Below are positions 42,688-53,580 of a DNA stretch of 64,000 nt, in pieces (the first letter of the stretch is position 1; each line of letters opens with the position of its first letter). The notes below the pieces were generated by a model. The model was not told the DNA's origin and ran no database searches. It saw nothing but the letters and a program-made list of their open reading frames with translations. Where the stretch lies: positions 22,168,501 to 22,232,500 of the forward strand of contig CP142456.1 in assembly GCA_038049695.1 (NCBI GenBank), given 5' to 3'. Origin of the DNA: Cinnamomum chago (Eukaryota; Streptophyta; Magnoliopsida; Laurales; Lauraceae). The translations under genes were made by a program, and so were the position numbers.

Positions 42688-43484
42688 TTGGTATCAGAGC
42701 CGAGGGCGGCTGTCCTCTGAGTGGTGGGGATTGTCAGATCTCACATCGCCAAGATACCGCCCAGATCTTGGTATGACGCGTTTTGGGGCCAGCCTGCAGG
42801 CCAGCTACCAAGGAACAAATCCGTGCGGGCTGAGGCCCAAAGCGGACAATATCATACCAGGGTTCCGGGTCGGGTATCGTTACGGAAATGGTATCAGAGC
42901 TACAGCTTCTGGGTTCTCTCAATTCAAAGGATACTGAAACCCCCTACATCTATTTTGTTGTTCTACTCTTTTTCTTTTTGGAGTTCATTGAAGCCGAGGG
43001 GAAGAACTCAAGGGAAGAGGGTTCCTGGCACAAATCTCAATAAGTTGGGGCAAGTGGTACCATCTTCCTTAAGTGAAGGGGGCCTAAATATCGCAAGTAC
43101 ACACTCAAATAGTCAAACCAAGGACAACCGTCTCTCTCATACTAGGGGCAGTCTCCATCTCTCCTTATTTTATTATTTTTATTTTCTTCACTTTTTGCTT
43201 GAATAGTCACATCTCTATTTGGCTTGAAACACAAACTTTTTTTTTTTCCATTTACAATTGCTAGAGAACACTGTGAGCCACTGATTTAACCAATTTATTT
43301 ATATTAGCTGGTTGTATATTGCTCGGTTGTTTGTTGGATTTCTTGAATATTTCATTATTGATTGACTGCTAAATAAAAAATAAAAAATAAAAAAAATTAT
43401 ATATATATATTTGCCATATAAGTGCTTGTTTGATTTCTCTAACTATTATTTAAGAACATTGTTTAGAGTGTATTATATTGTATT
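42688..43484 (+). other. Leader of the short-LTR copia with a second priming-like site
   Basis: The priming site TGGTATCAGAGC (42689-42700) opens it. About 200 bp later a second TGGTATCAGAGC occurs (42890-42901), after a segment with TCAGATCTCACATCGCC, GACGCGTTTTGG and GCCCAAAGCGGACAATATC. Those phrases recall the LTR ends of small non-autonomous retroelements (TRIM type). Further on it is AT-rich, with no long frame before 43485. Confidence 0.55.
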
Positions 43485-44903
43485 TTGAACCATATGGCTA
43501 GATCTGTAGTTGCTGCTGAACTTTCAAAGATTGAAAAATTAAATGGTTTGAACTTTGACATATGGAGAAGAAAAATAGAGCATATTTTAATTCAAGATAG
43601 GATTCCATATGTCCTAAAATCAGAAAAACCAATATTAAGTGCAAATCCTACTATAATTGAAATTAAGAAATGGAAGAAATTTGAAGAAGATGATCAAATT
43701 GGACGAAGCACCTTACTAGCTTTTATGCAAAATGATTTAATTAAAATTTTTGAAAAATATACAACTACAAAAGAAATGATAGAGGCACTCGCACAAAAAT
43801 ATGACACTACTTCTGACACTCATATTCAATTTCTTTTAGAACAATATAACTCCTGCAAAATGAAAGAGGGAGAGAGTGTTATAGATCATGTCAATAAAAT
43901 GTTAGTAATGGCTCAAGATTTAGCTAAAGCAGGGAATATCATTTCTGAAAGGATGCAGATTTCAACTATTCTAAATAGTCTCCCTTCTTCTTGGCAAATA
44001 GTAACTATCTCCCTTAGGCTTCATCCCCAATCTATTAGTCTATTAGAATTACCTATGAAACTTACACTTGAACAAAAACATATGGAAATGAATAAACAAC
44101 CAGCTTTTCTAAATAAACAACATGATCTCTTAATGGTCAATGATGACAAATACCCTAGAAATAAAGATAAGAAAGTTTTTCCTGGAAAATTCGATAGAAA
44201 TAAACAAGGCTTTAAAGTTAAAGGTAGGAGGCCACAATCTTCTAGAAATAAACCTTATAACATACTAACCTGTTTTGTATGTGGCAAGGTTGGACATATG
44301 AAGGTGGATTGCTGGCATAATAAAGATAAAGAGCGAGACACAAATGGAAAAAGAAAATCACATTCTGAAGGTAGTTCTTCAAGGAAACGCAAACAAGTTG
44401 TCTGTGTGATCTCTGAATGCCTTCATGCTGACTTTGATCATGACGGATGGTGGGTCGACTCTGGTGCAAATCGCCACATTACTAGCTCAAAAACATGGTT
44501 TGAAGATTTTAAAGAGATCCAACCCAGAGAAAAGAAGATCTTTATGGGCAATAACACCTATTCAGATGTACTGGGTGTAGGATCATGTAAACTAGATGTT
44601 GGATCTTTGGATTTCATATTGATTGATGTTTATTATGTGCCGAATATGAGGAAAAACATTGTTTCAGTCCCCTTACTTGTTCGTAAGGGCTTTGATGTAC
44701 GTTTCCGATCCAAGAAAGTAACTATCGGAAAACGTGGCACCATATTAGCTTGGGGATATTTGGTAGAAGATCAAAATTTATTTATGTTAAATGTAACTCA
44801 TCATGATAATAATATAGTTTCTTCATCTTCTGCTTATATTGAGGGTTCCCTGATTAATTATTGTCTACATATTGATGTTTATACATGGCACTTAAGACTA
44901 TGA
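43485..44903 (+). pseudogene. copia gag, protease and start of integrase
   Basis: The frame opens MNHMARSVVAAELSK. It holds a UBN2-type Gag domain (NGLNFDIWRRKIEHIL, about residues 20-200), a CCHC knuckle CFVCGKVGHMKVDC (from residue 263) and an aspartic protease motif WWVDSGANRHIT (Asp 325). The pre-integrase motif reads WHLRL and then a TGA (44901-44903) where Gly is expected (LGH). The same frame continues after the stop. Confidence 0.85.
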
Positions 44904-47516
44904 CACATAGGAAAAGATAAAATTAAGAGGTTAATGAACATGGGGTTGATTCCAAAATTGGACAAAGTAGAGTTTGAAACTTGTAAGCACTGTTTGTCTG
45001 GAAAGATGACTAAGAAATCTTTCCCTAAAAGTAAAAGGGCAATGAAATTACTGGATGTTATACATTCAGATATCTGTGGACCTCGGGATGTTAAGACTCA
45101 TAGAGGGAAAGAATATTTTATAACATTCATAGATGATTATTCTAAATATGGATATATATATATATATATCTGATTACTCACAAGAATGAAGCTATATCAG
45201 TGTTTGATGAATATAGAAGAGAAGTAGAAAATCAGTTGGGAAGGAAAATAAAAGTACTACGAACTGATAGAGGTAGAGAGTATGTGTCAAATGAGTTTGA
45301 TGAATACTGTAAACATAATGGAATTAAGCATCAATTAACAATGACTTATACACCACAGCAATATGGTATAGCAGAAAGACGCAATAGAACATTGTTGGAA
45401 ATGTGTCGATCCATGATGGCTCACTCAAGTCTTCCTAAGACTTTTTGGGGCGAAGCAATTAGTACTGCTACATATATACTTAATAGGGAACCTACTAAAG
45501 GAATAGATCGAGCCCCTTATGAATTATGGACCGGTAGAAAACCAGATCTTGGGAATCTTATAAAGTGGGGTTCTATAGTTCATGTTTTAATTCCATATCA
45601 ACTTAGGAGTAAACTTGAACTCAAAACAAATAGGTGTAGATTAATAGGATATTCTGAACAATCAAAAGGCTGGAGATTTTATCATAAAGATAAAGGTCTA
45701 ATTGAAAGCAGAGATGCTGAATTTTTAGAACACCTTAAAGAAAATGATAACACAAATCATAATATGAAAACATTAGATGAAAATAATCAATCGTTTAATA
45801 AAATTGGTCCAAATTCATCCCCTAAGAGAAATGAACAATTTGCTACTCTTATTGGTCATAAAAGATCTAGGAGTCCTCCATCATATCTAGATGAATTTTA
45901 TGTGTATATGAGTGAATTACTAGAAGATTTTATAGATCCACATGAAATGGATGATCCTTGCAATTATGAAGAAGCTATTAGTTCACCAGAGTCTAATGAA
46001 TGGCTAAAAGCCATGAATGAAGAAATCAACTCAATAGAGAAAAACAAAGTTTGGGAACTTAGTGATTTACCCGAAAATAGAAAAGCCATCGGTTGTAAAT
46101 GGGTATTGAAAAGAAAATTTAAATATGATGGTTTGATAGATAAGTTTAAAGCTAGATTTGTAGCTAAAGGCTTTTCCCAAAAAGAAGAATAGATTATGTT
46201 GATACATATTCTCCTGTTGCAAAGTTTATTTCAATTAGGGTTTTATTAGCCATAGTTGCTCACTTCAATTTAGAACTATACCAAATGGATGTTAAAACAA
46301 CTTTTTTGAATGGTGACTTAAAAGAGACCATTTATATGCAACAACCAGAAGGATTCAAAATTGAAGGGCAAGAAGTTAAAGTGTATAAGTTAAAAAAATC
46401 TTTATATGGCTTAAAGCAATCTTCTCACCACTGGTATAAAACTTTTCATAATGCTATTCTAGAATTTGGATATGTAGTAAATAAATTAGACCATTGTGTA
46501 TACATCATGAAAAGTGGAAATCACTTTGCCATTTTATCTCTTTATGTCATGATGATATACTTTTGACCGGGAATGATTTAGATATAATACAAAAAACAAA
46601 GTCTTGGTTGAACTCTAAATTTGAGATGAAAGACATGGGAGATGCATCTTATGTTTTAGGAATTAAAATAACAAGAGATAGAGAACTGAAGAAATTATGA
46701 TTAAGCCAAGAGAGGTATCTTGAAACTGTTCTTAAAAGATTTAGAATGGAGAATTCTAAAGTTGTTTATGCCCCAGTTGAAAAGGGACTAAAATTATCTA
46801 AAAATGATTGTCCAACTAATGATAAAGAAAAGTCAAATATCCCTTATGCACAAGCTGTTGGTAGCCTTATGTATGCTATGCTATGTACTAGACCAGATAT
46901 TAGCTTTGTTGTTGGCTTGGTCAGTAGATATCAAAGTAACCCTGGGATTAAACACTGGCATACAGTGAAAAGAATATTCAGGTATTTAAATGGTACTAAA
47001 CACCTTAAATTATGCTTTCATGCTAATAAGCTTGAAGTTGTAGGATATTCAGATGCTGATTTTACGGGGGACAGGGACGATTGTTAGTCCACCTCTAGGC
47101 ATGTTTTCCTCTTTGTAGGTGCTGCCATCTCTTGGTCAAGTAAGAAACAAACCGGCGTTGCCCGATATACTCAAGATGCAGAATATGTAGAATATGTAGC
47201 ATGTAGTATTGCCTCGACTTTTGTTGTTTGGATAAAATGTTTTATACATGATTTGGATCTCAATATAGTCAATGGACCAATCCAGATGTATTGTGATAAC
47301 CAATCAGCAATTAGACTCATAAAGAGTGGGGCAGATAGTCCTAAGGGTAGGCAAATTGATGTACACTATCACTATATTCAAGATGTAGTTGAGAAAGAAG
47401 AAGTAAAGGTGGATTACTTAACCTCAGCCGATATGATAGTTGACCCTTTAACAAAGGGAATAAGTGCAGAGTTATTTTCAAAGCATGTAAGCTTGATGGG
47501 ACTTAGGGATGCCTGA
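44904..47516 (+). pseudogene. copia integrase, reverse transcriptase and RNase H, multiply broken
   Basis: In order: integrase (VIHSDICGP first Asp; LRTDRGREY second Asp; AERRNRTLLE third residue), split by a frameshift in an AT dinucleotide run at 45151-45171. Reverse transcriptase follows (FKARFVAKGFSQKE, then a 1-bp loss near 46190; QMDVKTTFLNG; the YVDD motif broken by a 2-bp gain near 46546, reading CHDDILLTG after the shift). A stop lies near 46698, then RNase H (YSDADFTGD, stop at 47085-47087, MYCDNQSAI) to the end LTKGISAELFSKH, closing at 47516. It cannot make a functional Pol. Confidence 0.85.
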
Positions 47517-47865
47517 GTCAATTAAATTCATATGTATTTTTCTTTAGTCATGATTGTCAAAATCCGCGAAAGGCTTGAAAAAGACCTCATGACTACGATG
47601 AATATCATGAGTCGTAAATTCGCAAAGGCGTGAAAAAGTCCTCATGACGGTAATGAATTGAAGATAACGGGTGTCAACTCCGCAAAAAGCGTGAAAAATA
47701 CCTCATGAATAAATACCAGGTACATATAAAAAAACAGTGGGAGCAATATGTATATGTATAGATCCATGGAAGAGTGGGAGTGTTCCATGTGTGTTGACAT
47801 TTGAAATAATGTAGTAGGCCAAAACCTTAAGATACTTTTACTGCTCTTTTTGGCCAAGTGGGAGA

Positions 47866-48163
47866 TGTTAGCATATGAGCCTATGGCCCACATTTGATGG
47901 CCACAAAAGAGCCTGATAGACTCGTTGGTTTTAGGTGATTGACTTCTTCTATGACTCCTCCCCTTTTAAGTGTAGAACGTTGCAACGAATCCAAATGTTA
48001 GTTTCTCCGAGAAGCTCGCATTAGATCGTTGGGGTTATGTGATAAAAACGAACTCTTGATTCATGAATCTGCAACATACACAGCACGATCTGAAAACTTG
48101 AGTCTTCTCGGCGATCTCCAGCCCAGCGGCATCTTCTTCTTGGATTCGTTGTTGTTCCCTTCA
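47866..48163 (+). repeat. 3' LTR of the short-LTR copia
   Basis: Starts TGTTAGCATATGAGCC after the purine tract and ends GTTCCCTTCA. It carries an 11-bp insertion relative to the 5' LTR. Confidence 0.95.
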
Positions 48164-48984
48164 TTAGACTGGCCCCTAAGTCGAATCCCAAGGGTTGGGT
48201 AAAGGCTTATACCAAAAAGAAGGAAAAAGGGTTGGGTTAAGACCTATCTATACATTTGGCCCAATAACTAAAATGGGTGGAGTTTAGAGTCTACTTCCGT
48301 CAGCCAGCTGATTATAATCCTAGTGGACGTTCTATTGCAAGACATGGGTTTTGTTACTTTTGTAAGTCTGGTATAGCCATAGGTGAGTTTGTATTTGGGT
48401 CCAAACCATACGCATTAATTGGAGGACTCTGGAGCTTAATTGTGGTTCAATGAATGGGTGGATCAGCCTTACTTTTGAATTCTGGGTCTACTAAGGACAT
48501 GGATTGGGTATGGGCTTGAAGTAATCAATGAAAAAAAAAGGTTATAAGAGTGGTCGTAAGAATAAAAATAACTAGATTATTAGGGTGGTCATAAGAATGA
48601 AAAAAGATTAATCACACTTCGTGCGTGTGCTTTGGTATGGGCTTGAAGTAATCAATTAAGAAAATCTTACTAGTAAGATATCTAGGTCCATTTTACTAGC
48701 CACTTGCATGTAGTGGAAGTCTCACAGTCACAACACTTTATTAGGCAATGGGCCAGATGGACTGAATTTAGCAGTTGATCGATCTAAACAGAGGCTTGAA
48801 AATTAATAAAAATCTGAGTGAGCAATTTATTTAGGACTTCACCTTCCTAAATTTCATAGGTCTAAATAAATTGCCTTCCAATGGGCCTGTTTTGCCACAA
48901 TCTAGCCTCATATGAGGATGTTCCACCCAATCAATGGAACCAAAATTATTTGAGATTTAAAAATAAAACCTTGACAAATCTCTT
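48164..48984. other. Intergenic, no gene seen
   Basis: AT-rich sequence between the copia and the small minus-strand gene. It probably includes that gene's 3' untranslated end. No motif recognised. Confidence 0.5.
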
Positions 48985-49462
48985 TCATTGCAACTGAGAA
49001 TTCGGATCATGTGGAAAGTAATTACAATCCAAACATACAACAAAGAAAGGGGAAAAAAAAGAGGGAAGCAAACAATCAATCCCTCTTCTCTCGCTTCCCA
49101 CCTTCAAATTCCTCCACAAATACCTCCCGCTCACCATATCCACGAAAGTCCAAAACCCCTTACCAATCACCTGAAAGAACAGAACAAACATACACAAAGA
49201 TCAACATAAAAATTCAATAGCAAAAAGCAAAAAGAGTCTGATGAAAAATTCAAATCCGAATGAAACCCAAATGGATTTCGATCAAACAAAAAAAACCCAC
49301 CTTTCAAAACCCGAATTCTCTCTCATAATCAGCTAATACCTTCTCCTTCTAGTCCGAAACATCGTCTTGGGGTTTGGGAGAATCAAATTGGATTGACTTC
49401 CAAGGAAAGTACCCAGCCAAGCTCGCCGATAGGATTACCAAGATGAGCCTAAGAGGGCACAT
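48985..49462 (-). pseudogene. Small two-exon plant gene of the 'MCPLR...FWTFVDM' type, with in-frame stop
   Basis: Exon 1 (49462-49340) encodes MCPLRLILVILSASLAGYF, a hydrophobic N-terminal segment, then a polar linker, and exon 2 (49170-48985) begins VIGKGFWTFVDMVSGRYLW followed by RNL. I recall this pairing, an MCPLR membrane-anchor start and an FWT(F/C)VDM-SGRYLWRNL end, from a plant-specific family of unknown function of about 100 residues, sometimes labelled methyltransferase-related. Splice sites are good: AAG|GTATTA at 49340/49339 and TTTCAG at 49171; the phase joins correctly to give 102 codons including one TAG at codon 38 (49349-49351). Use of a weaker donor (GAT|GTTTCG) would skip that stop. 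A short intron in the 5' leader (49546-49483) is also possible. So it is either a dying gene or one with alternative splicing. Confidence 0.6.
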
Positions 49463-49589
49463 TTCAGAAGCTTCTTCAAGATCTAAGGGCAAAGAAAGAA
49501 AAGCGAGGGAAAAAAAAAACAAAGAAGGAAGGAAGAAAAGACATACCTCGAAGAGACAATCGCTAGCTGGAGAGAAACGCTCAGGGCGG

Positions 49590-50620
49590 AAGAAGAGAAG
49601 CCGCCAAGAGAGACTCACTTTTGGGATGATCCGTGCAGGCCCGGCCCTCAACAGGGGCTGTAAGTGCCCTTGCCCAGGGCCCATTTTTCAGGGGGGGGCA
49701 AAATTCCTCTCCTTCTAGCTTCTACCTTTTATTTTCTTTTCAATCATTTGGTGGAGGCAGGGCTCATCCAATGGATTTCATCGTCCTGGGCATCAATAGA
49801 CCCATCATCAAATCATCTGAGAGTGCTTATTGCATCACTGATTTGAGCATCCATCAGTGGGGCCCACCAATGATATTTAATATTTGATGGCTGAAATTCT
49901 GGGAGAATCTAGTCTAGCGTTGGGATGATTTGGGGGTTTTTTGTTTCACAAACAGATCATCAAGCCTTCAGCCCTTCACCCGTTCTTCTCATCTGTTAGT
50001 GGGGCCCACCAATGATTTTTTATTCCCCATATATGATGCTTCTCATCTTCTTCTTTTTTCAAATAGTTATACTTGGGTATCATCAACCCATTGCCAATTT
50101 TTCACGTTAGTGGGGCCCACCAATGATATTATCATATATGATGGCTGAAGAGGCCTAACTTTTACTCTTGCCCTGGGCCCTGAAAAATTCAGAACCGGCC
50201 CTGGACCCGTGCCTGCGGAAGGAATGGAGAAGCCGCCGAGAGAGACTCACTTTTGGGATGATCCGTGCCTGCAGAAGGAATGGAGAGAGAGAGAGAGATG
50301 GAAATGGGGAAATGACAAAGTCGCTTTAGAGAAAACCTCAGGCCTGAGGAGAGGAGCGTCGCCAGAGAGAGGACAGTCTCATCGGAGAGAATCGATCGGT
50401 CGAGGGAGAGGATCCGTGCCTCCAGTGAAGGAAATGGGTTCATGGCGAAATGGAGAGAGAGAGAGAGAGAGAGAAGAGCCAGCGCTACAGGGAAGGAAAT
50501 GGGTTGGGGGCTCTTTTCAAAAGTGGGATTTGATTTTGGCTTTTGATGGAGAGCGGGGAAACGAAAATGGCTTGGGTGGGCTCCACGCAAGAAATACTAG
50601 AAATCTATCAACATAAACTA
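49590..50620. repeat. Duplicated gene-upstream DNA, split by a hAT-type element
   Basis: GAAGCCGCC(A/G)AGAGAGACTC followed by ACTTTTGGGATGATCCGTG occurs at about 49598 and again at about 50228, and GATCCGTGCCT-C-GAAGGAA-TGG words recur to about 50500. The transposon at 49636-50203 lies between copies. GA-dinucleotide runs (about 50282-50298, 50454-50472) follow. This may be the promoter/leader region of the small minus-strand gene. Confidence 0.7.
49636..50203. mobile_element. Non-autonomous hAT-type DNA transposon (568 bp)
   Basis: Terminal inverted repeats CAGGCCCGGCCCT / AGGGCCGGTTCT-type arms extend inward to CAGGGCCCA in both ends. Flanks are the 8-bp duplication GATCCGTG / GACCCGTG (one change). 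An 8-bp duplication and CAGG termini are hallmarks of hAT. Three internal copies of GTGGGGCCCACCAATGAT lie near 49857, 50000 and 50112. No transposase. Confidence 0.85.
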
Positions 50621-50696
50621 GGTTACGGACGTGGTGAGCCGACGCTTTCCTCAGCGTCCCGCGTTAGCTGAGGAGAGGAGCTCCCTATATATATAT

Positions 50697-51064
50697 ATTC
50701 ATGTGAGGGATTCCCTCACCATTCTATGGTGAGGGACAACATAGTTGGGCGGACTTTATAATACATCCAAACGATCTACATACATAAAACCCCCTTAAGT
50801 ACATTAGGTCCATCAAGTTTTCACCTATCCAAATTAATTGGACCATTGGATCGAAGGTCAATTTTTTTTCTTTAATATAAAGTCGTTAAATTTGGGGGCC
50901 ACGAATTAATGAATTAGAGGCATGGGATTGAGCCCAAACTTGATATATGGGTCCATCTAAGATGTCTCTTTCCATCCCCCCAAGTCCCATGATTAGGAGG
51001 GCCCTACATAGGCCCCATTAAGTTTGTCTCTCACCATCTTGGTGAGGAAATCCCTCACCTGAAT
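50697..51064. mobile_element. MITE with palindromic terminal repeats (368 bp)
   Basis: Left arm ATTCATGTGAGGGATT and on pairs with the right arm ending AATCCCTCACCTGAAT over about 45 bp. Each arm also contains its own inverted repeat (CCCTCACCATTCTATGG-TGAGGG; TCTCACCATCTTGGTGAG), so a single strand can form hairpins within arms. TA-repeat flanks on both sides. No coding sequence. Confidence 0.8.
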
Positions 51065-51071
51065 ATTATCC

Positions 51072-51102
<31 letters not shown>

Positions 51103-51898
51103 GATACAGTTACACAAGTGAGAAAACCTTGGACAATAAAAACAAGTGAAACAGTCCGGTGGACTTGGTGAAGTGGGTATAAATTTGGTACAAATAAAAT
51201 CAACAATACCTAGTCAACATATAATACATGCGTCTGGACCTAGACTATCTTCTATCAGATTCGACTGTTGTTTTTCTCTAAAAGAAGCTCTCTATTTTTC
51301 TGTTTTTCCAAACAACATCAAAGGTGCCTCAAATGACCGATCTTTTAACATGACCTGCCCTTTGGCGCACGGTGCATGGGCACCTCCTTGGCTCACGGCC
51401 CATGCTCGACTTGACCAAAGTTTACATGCAGGGAGAACTTTTCAAAGAAGACAAATCTGATTTTGGACCATTGGAAGCACAACTTAAAGACTCAAATTTT
51501 GATTTCAGTTTTTCTTTTGTTTTGTTTTTTCATTATATCAGTGCTACTAGTAGTGTGACTGGAAAGCCTAGTTGCTTATATGAGAGGAGCAAAAGGAGTA
51601 GGGGTCAAATTATAAAAAAGTTAAAGAAGAGGGGATTAAAATAGGAAAAATACTACTGAGATTTTTACTTCTCACTTTATTATGTTTGGGGACAGTAAAA
51701 CAAAGTGGGGAAAAGTGGGAGTAAAACCCCTAATTTATGTCACATGAATCTTTACTCTTTTTTTTCAATTCGAACACCGCATAGTAAGACTTCTTTGTTT
51801 TTTTTTTTTTTTCTTGGTAACGACAGAGTAAGATTTTATGTTATATCAGTTTTACTCTACTTTAATTTTTTCCATACAAATACCCAAACCTCAGCAGC
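51065..51898. other. Intergenic, no gene recognised
   Basis: A TA-repeat (about 51072-51098) and short frames only; the longest (51146-51460 and 51372-51644) match nothing I know and have no supporting context. Confidence 0.5.
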
Positions 51899-53260
51899 CC
51901 TTCTGTAAGACCCCGACCCGAGTGATCCCGATTAGTACTAATTAAGTTGCGTATTAGTGCTAAGCTCGATAGATGTGTTGTGTTTGATTTGAGTTTAGAA
52001 TAACCTTGATTGTAGTTTTGGGTTACTTAGTATGTTTTGGATTGCTAGTGGGGCCCTTTGGGGGTTCCCTTTTCGGCTTTGTATTTTCTCGAGGAATTTT
52101 CCGATTTGTTGTGAATTGTGTTTTTGGCCCGTTGCATGCATCTTGTAGATCTCAACAACTTTCATGTTGATCCCGTATTCATTCGAGACCCCGAAAACCG
52201 ATTTCATAGCCTAGAGGGCAAAACAGTCATTTGCACACCAAGTCTGTACCCAAAGCTCGATATTCCCGAAACCCGCGAAACATAGACTTTTTGGAAAGTA
52301 GATATTTCGACGAACATTTCTTCCTTCTTCGTCGAATTCATCCGAGGTCCCGAATTAGATGATTTCAGTCCATGTAGTACCTTGAGTTGTGGGACCCAAG
52401 CTTCATTTGTTTACAAAGGAGAACCCAACCCTCCATTTCTCATTTCACTCTTCCTTGCTCCAGCACACATTTGAGTCTAGGGTTTCCCTTGCTTCTTCTT
52501 CTTCTTCTTGCTTCTTCATCTCCAAGCCATATCAATAGTTCATAGATCAAGCATTGGAACTCACCAATCACTCCCTCATCTCACAAGCTTTCCATTGATA
52601 CTATTTGTGGAGGGATTCATCAACATTGAGATCTTCTTTGAACTAGTCCTCTTCATTTGAAGGTCATCCAAGTAAGTGATCATTTCCATCTCTTAGATTA
52701 GTGTTCCTCTAGTCATTGAGATTCTACATGTGCATTATTGGAAGCTCTTTCATTTTCAAGCTTGGTGTAACCCATTTTAGGGTTGTTTTGGGGATTTTGA
52801 TTGTAGCTTGGCTTTGAGCAATAGAGGTGATCAAAGACTTGTTTTCAGCTAGCTTGGATTAGAGGCAAGTGAATGTTTGGATGTTTTTAATTTTGAAATG
52901 ATTTGGTGTAGTCTTCATGGATTTTCCATACTTTCATTTAATGAGGTTTGTTTGAAATAAATGCTCATAATGTATCTTGATAGTTTCATTCAATGTTTTA
53001 TAAACATGTTGGTAGAGCATTTATTGTTCTTGTGATAGCTTAGATGAATGTTGGTGAAATGGTTTACTTCTCTTTTATTTGCATTGGATTTGACATGGAA
53101 GAAGTGATGGAGAGAACTCTTAATGAGGATTTGGAGAAGTATAAAGAGAGGCATTGGAGGAACTATTAGCTCGATGTTATTGTAAGGACTTTGTGGATGT
53201 GAGGAAGATGGTCTTGAGGAGGAAAATGACTCAAAAACTGGACTCAGTGAGCAATTTCGT

Positions 53261-53580
53261 AACTGGCGGTCAGCTCACGGTTAGCCAGCGGCTAACCGCC
53301 GAACCCATCGGCGGCTAACCGCCAGCTAACCGCGCACCGCGGTGACTTTTCCAGAGAGCATCATTTTCCACCTGAAAACGCGGTCAGCCTCACGGTTAGC
53401 CAGCGGCTAACCGCCGAACCCATCGGCGGCTAACCGCCAGCCAACCGCACAATCACGGTTCCTTTTCCCAAGAGCATCAGAATTCTCACCTGAAATTCGG
53501 TCAGCTCCACGGTTACCCAGCGGCTAACCGCCGAATGCATCGGCGGCTAACCGCCAGCTAACCGCCAGGTAACCGAAATT
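53261..53580. repeat. GGCTAACCGCC array in LTR C (three ~115-bp units)
   Basis: GGTCAGC starts units at 53268, 53382 and 53499. Each unit holds ACGGTTA-CCAGCGGCTAACCG, CATCGGCGGCTAACCGCCAG and a divergent tail. CGGTTAGCC and GGCTAACCG are inverted copies of each other, so a unit can fold. The copia LTR at 3495-5009 uses the same words. Confidence 0.9.

Larger units (their letters stand above)
42401..48163 (+). mobile_element. Short-LTR Ty1/copia element (5763 bp), decayed
   Basis: Complete structure: LTRs of 287 bp (42401-42687) and 298 bp (47866-48163), priming site (42689-42700), purine tract CCAAGTGGGAGA before the 3' LTR, and flanks CTAGA / TTAGA, a target duplication with one changed base. 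The 11-bp length difference is an insertion (near AACTCTTGATT) present only in the 3' LTR; about a dozen substitutions also separate the pair. Confidence 0.95.

Noticed and set aside
43485..47516. Naming the short-LTR copia to a specific lineage
   Set aside because: Motifs are standard copia and I cannot place it without a phylogeny.
50189..50616. Overlapping frames of about 133 codons on both strands
   Set aside because: They fall in duplicated GA-rich upstream DNA and reflect low-complexity sequence, with no protein family recognised.
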